64,000 bases of DNA from Phycisphaeraceae bacterium (GCA_019454185.1 CP075368.1:2335649-2399648), one strand, 5' to 3'; counted from the stretch's first letter, positions 1-9,089 are shown. A program made the numbers and translations. Notes: generated by a model from the sequence alone, not told the origin.

Positions 1-8
1 GGCTTCGC

Positions 9-914
9 TCACTCGTGGACCATCGAAGTGGTCAGCACGGGGAGCGAGACGACATTCCCGAGATTTGTGCGCACAAGGATGCGGCTCATCGGGTCGATCC
101 CTTCGACTGTGCCGGTCACAGAGCGGCCGTTGTGGACAAACGTGCGACGGGTTCCGAGGAGCACATCACGCTTGGTCCACGCGCTTCGGAGATCAGCGGT
201 CGAGAGCAACAACGATCGCTCCACCTCTTGGAGCAGCGTGCACGCGGCATCGAGTCGTGAGACGGGCTCGGCTCCTTCGGGCGTGAGCATCCGCAGCGAT
301 GCGGCGTGATCGCGCAACGCGAGAGGGAAGTCGGCGCGTGTCTGAGCGACATTGATGCCGATGCCAACCAGCAGGACCTCGCTTCCGCCGGGCCGGGATT
401 CTCGCTCAATGAGCACACCAGCGACTTTCCTCCCGCCCCCACCATTGGCGGCACGGCCTCGCTCGACGACATCGTTCGGCCAGCGGAGTCCCAGCGCGTG
501 CTTGCGGCCGATGAGCGTTTCGCAGGCGCGGCACGCGGCCAGACCGACGGCGAGCGGGAGGGTCTCGCTCGCGCTGCCGGGCAACCAAGCCGGGTCGATG
601 GCGAGAGTCATGGCCAGACCGAGGCCGTGCTCATCTGACCAGGTGCGGCCAAGCCGCCCTCGTCCGGCGGTTTGCACGCCCGCGAGCACGCAGACACCCG
701 GTCCGAGATGCGTCGGACCTGACGCGTACTGGCGTGCGGCGTCCTGCGTCGAAGCGGTGCTGGCGAGCACCTGCACGCGATCGATCAGCGCAATCTTGCG
801 AGAAGCGATCATCGCCTCGATGCGGGTTGCCCAGGTGTGCAGGGGCGCATCGCCATCCGCTCCGGCGGCTCGATCGTGGCGAATATCGGCCTCTCTCTCG
901 CGTCCCATGGTCAC
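9..914 (-). CDS. birA: Biotin--[acetyl-CoA carboxylase] ligase, monofunctional
   Basis: This enzyme activates biotin to biotinyl-AMP and transfers it to the lysine of biotin carboxyl carrier proteins in the cytoplasm. The biotin/ATP loop GRGRLG is at residues 84-89, followed by TW. LRWPNDV (about 145) and KVAGVLIE (about 163) are further family motifs. Only about 45 residues precede the catalytic domain, so the winged-helix repressor domain of E. coli BirA is absent and no repressor role is expected. The GTG start overlaps the nadC stop as GTGA, so the two genes are translationally coupled. An in-frame ATG at 908 is an alternative start. The family call is firm. Confidence 0.93.
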   Translation of the reverse strand: MTMGREREADIRHDRAAGADGDAPLHTWATRIEAMIASRKIALIDRVQVLASTASTQDAARQYASGPTHLGPGVCVLAGVQTAGRGRLGRTWSDEHGLGLAMTLAIDPAWLPGSASETLPLAVGLAACRACETLIGRKHALGLRWPNDVVERGRAANGGGGRKVAGVLIERESRPGGSEVLLVGIGINVAQTRADFPLALRDHAASLRMLTPEGAEPVSRLDAACTLLQEVERSLLLSTADLRSAWTKRDVLLGTRRTFVHNGRSVTGTVEGIDPMSRILVRTNLGNVVSLPVLTTSMVHE

Positions 915-1900
915 AACGCATCCAGCCCGAAATCAAGTACCGTTGCCCCGTGCGTGATGGAACCGACGCTGATCCGCTCCACACCCGTCAAGGCGATCGC
1001 ACGGATCGTCTCCAGCGTCACGCCGCCCGACGCCTCAAGCTCAATCCGCGATCCCGCTCCGTCGCGCATCGCAACGGCCCGCTCCAGTTTCTCCGTCCCC
1101 ATGTTGTCCAGCAGCACAATGTCCACCAAGCCCGGCTCAACGCTCAGGATCTCCGCAAACTGCTCCAGCGTGTCCACCTCAACCTCAACAAACGGCCGAA
1201 GCAGCGGCGTCGGCCCACTCGCCCATATCGCGCGGGCCTTCCGCGACGCCTCCGCAACAAACGCCCCCAGCTCCCCGAGCGGCACGTGCGCGATGTGGTT
1301 GTCCTTGAGCAGCACCGCATCGTGCAGACCGAACCGGTGGCACCGCCCGCCGCCGCAGCGTACCGCGTACTTCTCCAGCACGCGCAAGCCCGGCGTGGTC
1401 TTCCGTGTGTCATACAGATGGGCCCGATGCCCCGTCCCCATCGCCTCGACGAACTGCCTCGTGCGCGTCGCGATCCCCGAGAGCCGCCCGAGGAGATTCA
1501 GGTACACCCGCTCGATGCCGAGAATCTCCCGCGTCGGCCCCGCGATCCGCGCCACCGTCTGTCCCGCCGCGACCGCGTCCCCATCTCGCACCGTCGGCGC
1601 ATACGCGATCTCCGGCCACCGATTCGTCAACTCGTAGAGTGGAATCAGGCCCGCCGCGACGCCCGCCTTCCGCGCGACCACGTGGAATCGGGAGCGATGC
1701 TCCGCCGGGATCGACACAACGCTCGTGATGTCCGTGCGCCCGGCGCCACCGAGATCCTCGTCGAGCGCCAGATCGAGCAACCGCTCCACCAGCCCCGTAT
1801 CGCACAAGACATCCGAGAGCTCGTGCAGCGCCAAGGCGTTGAGATCCCCCAACGCGTTGACCTCCGTAGCTTTGAGCCCACCGGGCCGGGTCTCTGCCAT
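911..1900 (-). CDS. nadC: Nicotinate-nucleotide pyrophosphorylase (carboxylating)
   Basis: The enzyme converts quinolinate and PRPP to nicotinate mononucleotide, CO2 and pyrophosphate in de novo NAD synthesis. EDLGGAGRTD lies near the N-terminus. The PRPP/quinolinate motifs TRKTTPGLR (about 165) and LHDAVLLKDNH (about 205) and the EVEVDT strand are all present. At about 329 residues it is somewhat longer than the usual 280-300. I chose the ATG at 1900. A GTG at 1903 is immediately upstream, but a TACGAT hexamer sits exactly six bases before the ATG, which suggests a leaderless start. birA follows with a 3-base overlap. The functional call is firm. Confidence 0.94.
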   Translation of the reverse strand: MAETRPGGLKATEVNALGDLNALALHELSDVLCDTGLVERLLDLALDEDLGGAGRTDITSVVSIPAEHRSRFHVVARKAGVAAGLIPLYELTNRWPEIAYAPTVRDGDAVAAGQTVARIAGPTREILGIERVYLNLLGRLSGIATRTRQFVEAMGTGHRAHLYDTRKTTPGLRVLEKYAVRCGGGRCHRFGLHDAVLLKDNHIAHVPLGELGAFVAEASRKARAIWASGPTPLLRPFVEVEVDTLEQFAEILSVEPGLVDIVLLDNMGTEKLERAVAMRDGAGSRIELEASGGVTLETIRAIALTGVERISVGSITHGATVLDFGLDAL

Positions 1901-1906
1901 CACCGC

Positions 1907-1912
1907 ATCGTA
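1907..1912 (-). promoter_or_regulatory. Candidate -10 element of a leaderless nadC transcript
   Basis: TACGAT on the minus strand is followed by six bases (GCGGTG) and the nadC ATG. No Shine-Dalgarno sequence fits in that space. This belongs to the recurring TANNNT-N6-start pattern of the window. The promoter role is inferred. Confidence 0.5.
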
Positions 1913-2019
1913 CCCGCCGCACGAAGCATCTCAGGATCCGCCCCGGTCGGCTTCCGCTCCCGGGCTAAACTCGCAGGCACTTGCGCGGCGTCCCGCCGCG
2001 CACCCGGAGATACTCCCCT

Positions 2020-2805
2020 ATGGGCATCATGACAGGCAAGATCGGCCTCATCGTCGGCATCGCCAACGACCGCTCCTACGCGTGGCACATCGCCAAGTCG
2101 ATCATCGAGCACGGCGGCACCTGCGTCTTTACCCATCTTCCCGGCGAGAAGAACGAGCGGCGCACGCGGAAGGCCGTTGAGGCCCTCGGTCTCACCAACC
2201 CCTGGCTCCGCCCCCTCGACGCCGGCAAGGATGAGGACATCGACGCCGTCTTCGCCCAGTACGCCGAGTCTTATGACAAGATGCACTTCCTTGTCCACTC
2301 CATCGCCTTCGCCGACCGCGACTGGCTGCAGGTGGGCAAGTTCTGCGACACGCCCCGACAGGCCTACCTCTCCGCCATCGATATCTCTGCGTACACCCTG
2401 CTCGCCATGGGCCGGCGCGCCAAGCCCCTGATGGCCAAGTCGGGCGGCGGGAGCATCATGTGCATGTCCTACTACGGCGCGGAGAAGGTCGTCCCCGGCT
2501 ACAACGTCATGGGCGTCGCCAAGGCCGCCCTTGAGTGCACGGCCCGCTACATGGCCCTTGAGATGGGCTCGGACAACATCCGCGTCAACTCCATCTCCGG
2601 CGGCTATCTCCGCACCCTTGCCTCCTCTGCCGTCGGCGGCACCGACAGCATGGAGGAGCGTTCGGCACAGCGTTCGCCGCTCCGGCGTGCGGTCGATGGC
2701 GCGGACGTGGGCAACACTGCGGTCTACCTCGCCAGCGACCTCTCAGCGGGCGTGACCGGCGAGACCATCTACGTCGACTGCGGCGTGAGCACGATCGGGG
2801 TGTGA
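2020..2805 (+). CDS. fabI: Enoyl-[acyl-carrier-protein] reductase (NADH)
   Basis: This enzyme catalyses the last reductive step of each fatty-acid elongation cycle. It is a short-chain-dehydrogenase fold with the FabI-type nucleotide loop GIANDRSYAWHIA near the N-terminus. The catalytic pair is Y-x6-K in YNVMGVAK. The VDCG segment near the C-terminus is also typical. The 261-residue length fits FabI. I chose the ATG at 2020 because GGAG lies about 11 bases upstream; a second ATG at 2029 is possible. A TTG-initiated extension from 1981 is unlikely. A TAAACT hexamer near 1963 could be its -10 box. The gene is transcribed divergently from nadC. Confidence 0.94.
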   Translation: MGIMTGKIGLIVGIANDRSYAWHIAKSIIEHGGTCVFTHLPGEKNERRTRKAVEALGLTNPWLRPLDAGKDEDIDAVFAQYAESYDKMHFLVHSIAFADRDWLQVGKFCDTPRQAYLSAIDISAYTLLAMGRRAKPLMAKSGGGSIMCMSYYGAEKVVPGYNVMGVAKAALECTARYMALEMGSDNIRVNSISGGYLRTLASSAVGGTDSMEERSAQRSPLRRAVDGADVGNTAVYLASDLSAGVTGETIYVDCGVSTIGV

Positions 2806-2941
2806 CTCTGGGCGGAACTCGCGTCCGGATAAGCGGTATGGCGGGTGCCGCGTGGCTTTCACAGCACCCGCCGGGGATAACCACAGCAAAGTGCGTGAAC
2901 TTTCTCAAGCCCCCGGCACCGAACATGCCGACGCAGGTTCT

Positions 2942-3250
2942 ATGAGCATCCTCGGCTCCAGCATTGCCCAGTCCGTGGCCGGATCCGCCCAGGCGGAGCG
3001 GGTGGCTGCGCGGGATGCGGAGAAGGCCAAGGAGCAACGCCCCCGCGCTTGCCGTACCGGCAAAGACGAGTTCGAGCGGCACGTGACAGAGGTCGAGACG
3101 GTGGATGCCGTGGAGAGCCAGCACGACCAGGAGCGGCGAGAGCAGCCCGGGGAACGCGGTTCACGAGATCCACGAACCGCGCACGCCTACGACGCGACCG
3201 GACATGGGCGGCGTGAGGACGCGGCCCCTTCGATCGATCTGCGCGGGTGA
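2942..3250 (+). CDS. Small acidic/charged protein of unknown function
   Basis: I do not recognise a named family. The 102 residues begin MSILGSSIAQSVAGSAQAER and continue with a highly charged stretch rich in Asp, Glu, Arg and Lys. The sequence ends in SIDLRG. There is no signal peptide or membrane segment. It is probably real because it starts with a compact amphipathic N-terminus after a short AGG ribosome site and is flanked by better-defined genes. The frame stays open upstream to 2852, but that part is low in protein-like features. It converges with the split gene that ends at 3267. A conserved lineage-specific protein is an inference. Confidence 0.55.
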   Translation: MSILGSSIAQSVAGSAQAERVAARDAEKAKEQRPRACRTGKDEFERHVTEVETVDAVESQHDQERREQPGERGSRDPRTAHAYDATGHGRREDAAPSIDLRG

Positions 3251-3266
3251 GCGCAGGCGCCGGGAA

Positions 3267-3869
3267 TCAAGCTGCGGCAGCGAGACCGAGTTCCTGGCTC
3301 CGGCGCAGGCGTTCGATGTTCCTGAACACATCGAGAATGAGTGCCTGGTCCTGCTCGCGATCGACGAGCCAAGCGTTGTGGCGCATGTCGTCGATGAGGT
3401 CGTCGCGCATGCACGCGATGCCGTGTGCATCTCGTGTCGCGCACGCGAGGCAGACGCCCGCAGCGAGACGCCCGATGGCCTGATCGCTCGATTCGCCGTG
3501 CTCGATCTCCCATTCGAGAAGGGCGGTGTGGTCGATCTGCTCCGGGTTGTCCCTGAGACGGAGGGAGGCATCGGCCCGGATGAGGGCGGCGTGTCCGCCG
3601 GCGTCGTCCAGAAGAACGAACCTCGACGCGGCCTCACGCAGGGCGACTTCGGGCTCGTCGCCCGCGACCCGAGCGATGAGATCCCACAGGTCGGTCGTCG
3701 CCCATGAGCGGCCGGCACCCGCGCAGAGATCCGCGCTCAGCACGCGGGCGCAGACGCGGGCGAGGGATGAATCGGCACGTTCCGCGGCTTGTTCGAAGGC
3801 GCGAGCCAGCCGGAGCATCGATCGATCGATCGATTCGGGCGATCTCGCCGTCGCTGAGGCGAGCGCCAT
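3267..3869 (-). pseudogene. C-terminal part of a split membrane-protein gene
   Basis: This is the downstream half of a gene interrupted by a frameshift at 3817-3834. In the frame entered after the microsatellite, about 185 residues continue as a helical, Ala/Arg/Asp-rich soluble domain (LARAFEQAAERAD ... DVFRNIERLRRSQELG). The residues upstream of the repeat in this frame (3835-3869) are not native. Removing one 4-bp repeat unit joins it perfectly to the upstream part as ...GEIARIDRSMLRLARA.... No independent ribosome site was seen at 3869, so separate translation is unlikely. I do not recognise the family. A sequencing or assembly error in the repeat would also explain the break. Confidence 0.6.
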
Positions 3870-4785
3870 CGGTCGGCCTGCGCCCGATCAGTCGATCGGC
3901 CAGACCGATGCGATGCGTGGCGCGAGAGAGGGCTGAAGCGGCTTCGATGAGCGCACGCGCGAGCTCCGCCTCGGGGCCGGAAGCAACAGACCTGATGCCG
4001 AGCGTCGCGTGGGTCGGATCGACGAGGAACGGGAAGACCGAGGCGTAGGTCAGGGGGCGAGGCGAGGACCAGTCGTGCCATGCGGCATCGCGTCCGGAGC
4101 GCTCCAGGGTTGTGACCCTCAGCCCCTCGCCGGGCTCGGTGTGCAGCACGGCGTCGAGCGCCATGGACTTGCAGGCGTTGAGCGGTGTCACGCCTCCGGC
4201 GAGTTGCACCCACCTCACGGCGGACGAGCCGGGCGCGGCTCGGAGCGTGTCGCTGACCTCCGGGCCGACGGCCAGACCAACCCGCAGGGGACGCTCAGGC
4301 CAGGCGATCCGGTCGTGCCACGCGGACAACCTGCTGGCGGCTCGTTCTCCAGAGCCGCTGAGTATCTCGAAGCGATCCTGCAGAGGCCGCGCGAGGCGTG
4401 TCGCTGCCTCGAACGCGCGGCAGGCGGCTCCGCTCACAACCCAGACGAACGCGCGCGGTTCTGATGACTCTGAGACACCTGTGAAACGGCGTGCGGCACG
4501 TCTGGCGTCGAGTCTGAAGATGCCGACCGCGACGACGATGAGCCAGAGCCCAAGGGGCACACCGAGCGTCGGCTGCGTGAGCCACGTCGCGCCGAGCAGG
4601 TACGCCGTGGCGACGAGCGCGCACGCGCCGATGAGCAGCGGCACCGCGGACGGCTCGGCAGAACTACCTGGGAACCGGGCGCGGGGATCGCCCGACTGAT
4701 CTGGGTGCTGTGGCATCGTCGGATATCGATCGGCGAGCGAGGCCGCTCCGTTGAGCGGGTCATGCAAGCCCGCTCGACCATTCAT
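3634..4785 (-). pseudogene. N-terminal part of a split two-helix membrane protein
   Basis: This is the upstream half of a frameshifted gene. Native sequence runs from 4785 to about 3830; the last 60 or so residues down to 3634 are an out-of-frame Arg-rich tail. Two adjacent hydrophobic helices (about residues 48-68 and 72-92; VPLLIGACALVATAYLLG and LGLWLIVVAVGIF) are followed by a cytoplasmic region with FVWVVSGAACRAFEAATRLA and WVQLAGGVTPLNACKSMALD. I do not recognise a domain. It lies 61 bases downstream of sdhB on the same strand and may be co-transcribed with the sdh genes. Whether the break is biological, phase-variable or an error cannot be told from this sequence. Confidence 0.6.
3817..3834. 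repeat. ATCG tetranucleotide microsatellite (4.5 copies) at a frameshift
   Basis: ATCG is repeated four times plus AT, 18 bp in all, inside a coding region read on the minus strand. With one unit fewer the two flanking reading frames form one continuous gene of about 505 codons. Four-base units shift the frame on every gain or loss, so this is a classic slip site. Confidence 0.85.
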
Positions 4786-4846
4786 CGAGCCGTGCCGTCG
4801 GCAGAAGTTATCGGGCCGGATGGCGGACGTCAGTGTGCACGCGGCT

Positions 4847-5701
4847 TCAACGACCGGAGAACCACCGTGAGAAGGCGTGGATCGTGACGGCCCTGCCGAT
4901 CACGGCGATGGATTCGGTGAGGGGAATCAGCTTGGGGCAGACCTTCACGCAGTTCTGGGCGTTGCCGCAGTCGCTGACGCCGCCCGCCGCGGCGAGCGCG
5001 TCGAGACGATCAGACTTGAGCCGCTTGCCTGTCTCGTGCTCGTTGAAGAGGCGTGCCTGATTGATGGCGTGGGCCCCGATGAACGAGGTGTCCCAAGCCG
5101 ATTCATCGGGCTCGAGATTGAACTGGGGGCAGGCCTCGAGGCAGCAGCCGCACGACATGCAGGTGGACATGACATATCGCTGCTCCTGGCACTCGGGCGA
5201 CTCGGTCGGTCCTGATCCGAGTGAGTAGGTGCCGTCGATAGGGACCCAGGCCTTCACGCGCTTGAGGTTGTGGAAGAGGCGGGAGCGATCGACCCAGAGG
5301 TCGCGGACCACGGGGAACTTGCTCATCGGTTCGAGCGTGATCGTGTCGCCCTCGCCCGGCGCGTAGTCGTCGATCAGGCAGGAGCATGATTGGCGTGCCT
5401 TGCCGTTGATGACCATCGTGCACGCGCCGCAGACTTCTTCGAGACAGCCGGAGTCCCAGACGACCGGGGTGGTCTTCTTGCCGTCGGCAGTGACAGGATT
5501 GGCGGCGATCTGCTGAAGAATCGAGATCACGTTCGAGCCGCGCTCGACCGTAACCTGGAATGTCTCCCAGCGTGAGGGCTTGCCGGGCCCGTCGCAACGG
5601 TTCACCTTTACGTAGACCTTCCGGCCTGGAACGGCTCGTGCGCGATTCGCGGCGGCGATGCGGGCGGCTTCGGCGGCGTGCTTCGGGAGTGTGGTCGTCA
5701 T
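4847..5701 (-). CDS. sdhB: Succinate dehydrogenase / fumarate reductase iron-sulfur subunit
   Basis: This subunit carries electrons from the flavoprotein to the quinone site of complex II. All three cluster motifs are visible: the [2Fe-2S] site in GCLEEVCGACTMVINGK with the later Cys in QSCSC, then CMSCGCCLEACP and CGNAQNCVKVCP for the [4Fe-4S] and [3Fe-4S] clusters. The VCGACTM form and the sdhC-A-B gene set resemble the menaquinone-linked B-type (Bacillus-like) complexes. The ATG overlaps the stop of the upstream nucleotidyltransferase-like gene as ATGA, so its translation is coupled to that gene and not directly to sdhA. The length of 284 residues is near the family norm. Confidence 0.95.
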   Translation of the reverse strand: MTTTLPKHAAEAARIAAANRARAVPGRKVYVKVNRCDGPGKPSRWETFQVTVERGSNVISILQQIAANPVTADGKKTTPVVWDSGCLEEVCGACTMVINGKARQSCSCLIDDYAPGEGDTITLEPMSKFPVVRDLWVDRSRLFHNLKRVKAWVPIDGTYSLGSGPTESPECQEQRYVMSTCMSCGCCLEACPQFNLEPDESAWDTSFIGAHAINQARLFNEHETGKRLKSDRLDALAAAGGVSDCGNAQNCVKVCPKLIPLTESIAVIGRAVTIHAFSRWFSGR

Positions 5702-6276
5702 GATGCGTATCTCTTTCGGAACGCGGCGGGTGGGATCGATGTGCGACGCGGCTCATGGACCTGATCGACGAGCGTCTTGAAGGGCGCTCTGAGCGGGGTC
5801 GGGAGCTTTGCTGCGAACGACTTGTCGAGGGGTACGGCTTCGATGAGGTCGATCACGTGCGCGATGTCCTTTGATCGCTTGATGTCCTTCAGCCCGACGA
5901 TCAGTTTGCCCCGAACAAGGTCGGCGAGCCCGATCACGCTGACGCCTTTGATCGTGCTCGCACGCTTCGGCGGGCCGCCGAGAGACTCCGGCCCGACCAT
6001 GCGTACCGCAACGCCATCCACGCGGTGCTCTCGTGACGAGGCATCCCACATGATGCCCGCGGCTTCGAGACGCTGGTGCGTCTCCCAGAAATCATCGGAG
6101 TAAACGTCGATGTCGCTGGTGTTCCGTCCGCCACCGTGGAGCATGACCGCAACGCCGCCCACGATCGGCGAGTCCGCTGCGCGGCTGACGCGCCGAGCAA
6201 GCGGGAGCAGTTGATCCTCGCCGAGCGGCTTGCCTCGGGAGCGCGGGTGCTCGGGTTTGGAGCGCGGTGATGCCAT
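5698..6276 (-). CDS. Nucleotidyltransferase-fold protein inserted in the sdh operon
   Basis: The 192-residue protein carries a minimal nucleotidyltransferase signature: GGVAVMLHGGGR (residues 40-51) followed by the acidic pair in SDIDVYS (54-60). A GLADLVRGKL segment and a helical C-terminus follow. This pattern resembles the MNT/AbiEii-like and DUF6036-like proteins, some of which are toxin or antitoxin components, but I see no partner gene. It sits between sdhA (11-base gap) and sdhB (ATGA overlap), which is not a usual sdh component. A role in the complex is not implied. The fold assignment is moderately sure; the substrate is unknown. Confidence 0.75.
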   Translation of the reverse strand: MASPRSKPEHPRSRGKPLGEDQLLPLARRVSRAADSPIVGGVAVMLHGGGRNTSDIDVYSDDFWETHQRLEAAGIMWDASSREHRVDGVAVRMVGPESLGGPPKRASTIKGVSVIGLADLVRGKLIVGLKDIKRSKDIAHVIDLIEAVPLDKSFAAKLPTPLRAPFKTLVDQVHEPRRTSIPPAAFRKRYAS

Positions 6277-6287
6277 AGCTCATGCGA

Positions 6288-8255
6288 TCAGGAAGCGGCT
6301 CCCGCCATCGCGGGCTTCTTGGTGCCGGAATCAACGTCCTTCTTGCCGTACGTGCGTGCCGTGGGCAGGATCAGTGAGGCGTCGATCGGCTCGAACGTGA
6401 CGGTGGTGGAGTTCGACGCGGCGTCGAACCGGGCGACGCTGGACTTCATGAAGTTGGGGTCGTCGCGTTCGGGGAAGTCCGTGCGATAGTGGGCTCCGCG
6501 CGACTCTTTGCGTCCCTTCGCGCCGAGGGCCACCGCGTCGGCGATCGCGAGCATGTCCCCCACTGCTCTCGCGTATGTGAACGACTGGTTGCTCCAGGGC
6601 GCATCGTCCGGCAGACGCACGCGAGCGTAGCGGCCCTTGAGTTCGGCGAGCTTCTTCAGGCACTGTTCCAGGCGCGGCTCCGTGCGGACAACCGTGCAGG
6701 CCGCGGTCATCTCGTCGCCGAGTTCCTTGCCGATGAGGTAGGGATTCGTCGCGGCATCCGCGCTTCCCTGGCCGACGGTGGCGAGAAGCTGCTTGGCTTT
6801 CTGATTCTCCTGCTCGACGACGCGATCGAATGCCGACGCCGGCATGTCCGATGCGGGGTTCTTCGCTGGTGCATCCTCGCGTACATAGTTCACGACGGAG
6901 ACGCCGCAGAACAGCCCGTCGAAGATACACGACAGCAGCGCGTTGGCACCGAGACGATTCGCACCGTGGTACGCGAAGTTGACCTCGCCGAAGGCGTAGA
7001 GCCCCTTCACGTTGGTCATCATGTTGTTGATTGCGCCGAGCTGCATACCCAGGCCGACCTCGGCACCGAGCGGCGCGGGGGAGCCGGACTTGTGCTTCGG
7101 GCGCGGCTGCGCGGGGTTGTACGAGCCCTTCGTGAACTGTGTCCAGAGGCCGCCCATGCTGTAGTGGACTGCGGGAAAGATCTTCATGGGCTCGTGGCGT
7201 GGATCAACGCCGACGAACTTCTCATAGATCTCCAGGATGCCGCCGAGTTTCTTGGTCAGGTAGTCGGGGTCCTTGTGCGTCAGGTCGAGATAGACCTGAT
7301 TCTCGCCGGAGACGCCCATCCCCTGATTGACGCAGATGTCGAAGATCTCGCGCGTGGCGATATCGCGCGGCACGATGTTGCCGTAGGCGGGATACTTCTC
7401 TTCGAGGAAGTAGAACCGCTCGGTCTCGGGGATGTCCTTGGGGCTCCGCGTGTCGCCGGGCTTCCGAGGCACCCAGACACGACCGCCCTCGCCTCGAGCG
7501 GACTCGGACATCAGTCGGAGCTTGTCCGCTCCGGGGATCGCGGTCGGATGGACCTGGATCATCTCGGGATTGCCGTACCAGACGCCTGCCTGATAGCAGC
7601 GTGCCGCGGCGGCTCCGTTGCAGATGATCGAGTTCGTACTCTTGCCGAAGACCAGTCCGCACCCGCCTGTGGCCATGATGACGGCATCGGCACGGAACGC
7701 GCGGACCTGCATCGTCCGCATGTCCTGCGCGACGATGCCGACGCAGCGGCCATCCTCGATGATCGGCCAGAGGAACTCCCAGTACTCGTACTTGGTGACC
7801 TTCCCCTCGGACTCGTATCGCCGGGTCTGCTCGTCGAGGGCGTAGATCAACTGCTGGCCGGTTGTCGCGCCCGCGAAGTGCGTGCGCTTGAAGAGCGAGC
7901 CGCCGAAGAGGCGCAGATCGCGCATGCCCTCGGCCGTGCGATTGAAGGGGACGCCCATGCGGTCGAGCAGATCGATGATCTTCGGTGCCCAGTTGGCCAT
8001 CTCAAGCACGGGGTGCTGATCGGCGAGGAAGTCGCCTCCGTAGATGGTCTCGTCGAAGTGCTCGTACTCGGAGTATCCCTGCTGGCGGGCGACCTCGTTG
8101 CAGGCGTTGATGCCGCCCTGGGCACAGACGCTGTGGGACCGCTTCACGGGCACGAGCGAGAAGAGATCAACCGGCAGCCCGGCCTCGGCCACTCGGACGC
8201 TCGCCGCGAGACCCGCAAGACCACCACCGACGACGATGACGCGATGCTGTGACAT
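6288..8255 (-). CDS. sdhA: Succinate dehydrogenase / fumarate reductase flavoprotein subunit
   Basis: This is the catalytic subunit of complex II, oxidising succinate to fumarate with covalently bound FAD. The dinucleotide loop VVGGGLAGLAASVRVAEAG is at the N-terminus. The covalent-flavin His lies in RSHSVCAQGGINA (about residue 41). HFAGATTGQQ and the active-site/FAD segment GANRLGANALLSC are present. At 655 residues it matches the longer B-type flavoproteins. Its ATG lies 3 bases after the sdhC stop, so the two are co-transcribed. Menaquinone as electron acceptor is an inference from the subunit type and a MenG-like gene at 26.4 kb. Confidence 0.96.
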   Translation of the reverse strand: MSQHRVIVVGGGLAGLAASVRVAEAGLPVDLFSLVPVKRSHSVCAQGGINACNEVARQQGYSEYEHFDETIYGGDFLADQHPVLEMANWAPKIIDLLDRMGVPFNRTAEGMRDLRLFGGSLFKRTHFAGATTGQQLIYALDEQTRRYESEGKVTKYEYWEFLWPIIEDGRCVGIVAQDMRTMQVRAFRADAVIMATGGCGLVFGKSTNSIICNGAAAARCYQAGVWYGNPEMIQVHPTAIPGADKLRLMSESARGEGGRVWVPRKPGDTRSPKDIPETERFYFLEEKYPAYGNIVPRDIATREIFDICVNQGMGVSGENQVYLDLTHKDPDYLTKKLGGILEIYEKFVGVDPRHEPMKIFPAVHYSMGGLWTQFTKGSYNPAQPRPKHKSGSPAPLGAEVGLGMQLGAINNMMTNVKGLYAFGEVNFAYHGANRLGANALLSCIFDGLFCGVSVVNYVREDAPAKNPASDMPASAFDRVVEQENQKAKQLLATVGQGSADAATNPYLIGKELGDEMTAACTVVRTEPRLEQCLKKLAELKGRYARVRLPDDAPWSNQSFTYARAVGDMLAIADAVALGAKGRKESRGAHYRTDFPERDDPNFMKSSVARFDAASNSTTVTFEPIDASLILPTARTYGKKDVDSGTKKPAMAGAAS

Positions 8256-8258
8256 ATT

Positions 8259-9089
8259 TCAGTGCCCCCCGCCGATTGAGGTGCTTGCGGTCGGAGCGCT
8301 CTCCGCGATCTGGGGCGGCGCCGCGTGCCCGCTCCGAATGGATTGCTCGGTAGCACGCGCTTCTTTGACATTGAGCGTGGCAAAGCCGATGACCGCGCTC
8401 CACGCCAGGAGCATGAGTCCCACGCCCAGCCCGGCGCACACCTGTCCCCAACGCCTCTGGGCCGGAGCGGAGAGTGTGATGCCCCAGGTGATTGCCGCGG
8501 TCCAGAGCCCATTCGCCAGATGGAAGACCAGCAGCGACACGCCGACCATGTACGCCAGAGAGACGACGATGCCGGCAGCGGTCAAACCGGAGTCGCCACC
8601 TTGCAGAACCATGGCCATGGTGGAAGCAGCGGCTTCGGCGCTCCACTTTGTTCCTCCCGGGACGAGGAACGTCCATCCCCAGCGAAGTGTGGCGACGTGA
8701 TAGAAGACAAAGAGGACGCCGACGTACCCGCTGATTCGCTGGAGCGTGTACCGCCAGTTGCCCTGATAGGCGTAGCTGGAGGTGTTGGAGCGACCGGTTC
8801 TCGCGTAGTAGATCCCGAGGATCGAGTGGAACGCGATCGGGAGCCAAAGCCCGAAGACCTCGATGATGATGAGGAAGGGCAAGGAGTGGATGAAGTCCAC
8901 CTCATGCAGGAACGTTGCCACGCCGGCGTGGCCGTGTTCCGCCTTGCTCTTGTTGAGCAAACCCCACACGATGGAGGCGTTGGTAAGCAGGTGCACACAC
9001 AGAAAGACCCCGATCGGGGCGACGCCGGTCAGAGAGTGCAGCCGCCTGAGCAGAAAGTGATGACGCTCAAAGAGTGATGTCGAGGCCAC
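8259..9089 (-). CDS. sdhC: Succinate dehydrogenase cytochrome b558-type membrane subunit
   Basis: This membrane anchor binds two b haems and the quinone in B-type succinate dehydrogenases. After a start of the form ASTSLFERHHFLLRRLHSLTG there are five hydrophobic helices, and several His residues sit in or near the membrane, including HHFLLRRLH and VFYHVATLR. The frame stays open to 9239, but the extra 50 residues look non-coding. I chose the GTG at 9089 because GGAG precedes it by 8 bases and the family sequence begins right there. This gives 276 residues. It is the first gene of the sdhC-sdhA-NTase-sdhB operon. Confidence 0.88.
   Translation of the reverse strand: MASTSLFERHHFLLRRLHSLTGVAPIGVFLCVHLLTNASIVWGLLNKSKAEHGHAGVATFLHEVDFIHSLPFLIIIEVFGLWLPIAFHSILGIYYARTGRSNTSSYAYQGNWRYTLQRISGYVGVLFVFYHVATLRWGWTFLVPGGTKWSAEAAASTMAMVLQGGDSGLTAAGIVVSLAYMVGVSLLVFHLANGLWTAAITWGITLSAPAQRRWGQVCAGLGVGLMLLAWSAVIGFATLNVKEARATEQSIRSGHAAPPQIAESAPTASTSIGGGH

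Noticed and set aside
6489..8252. 587-codon open frame on the plus strand
   Set aside because: It is the mirror image of sdhA, whose flavoprotein motifs are clear.
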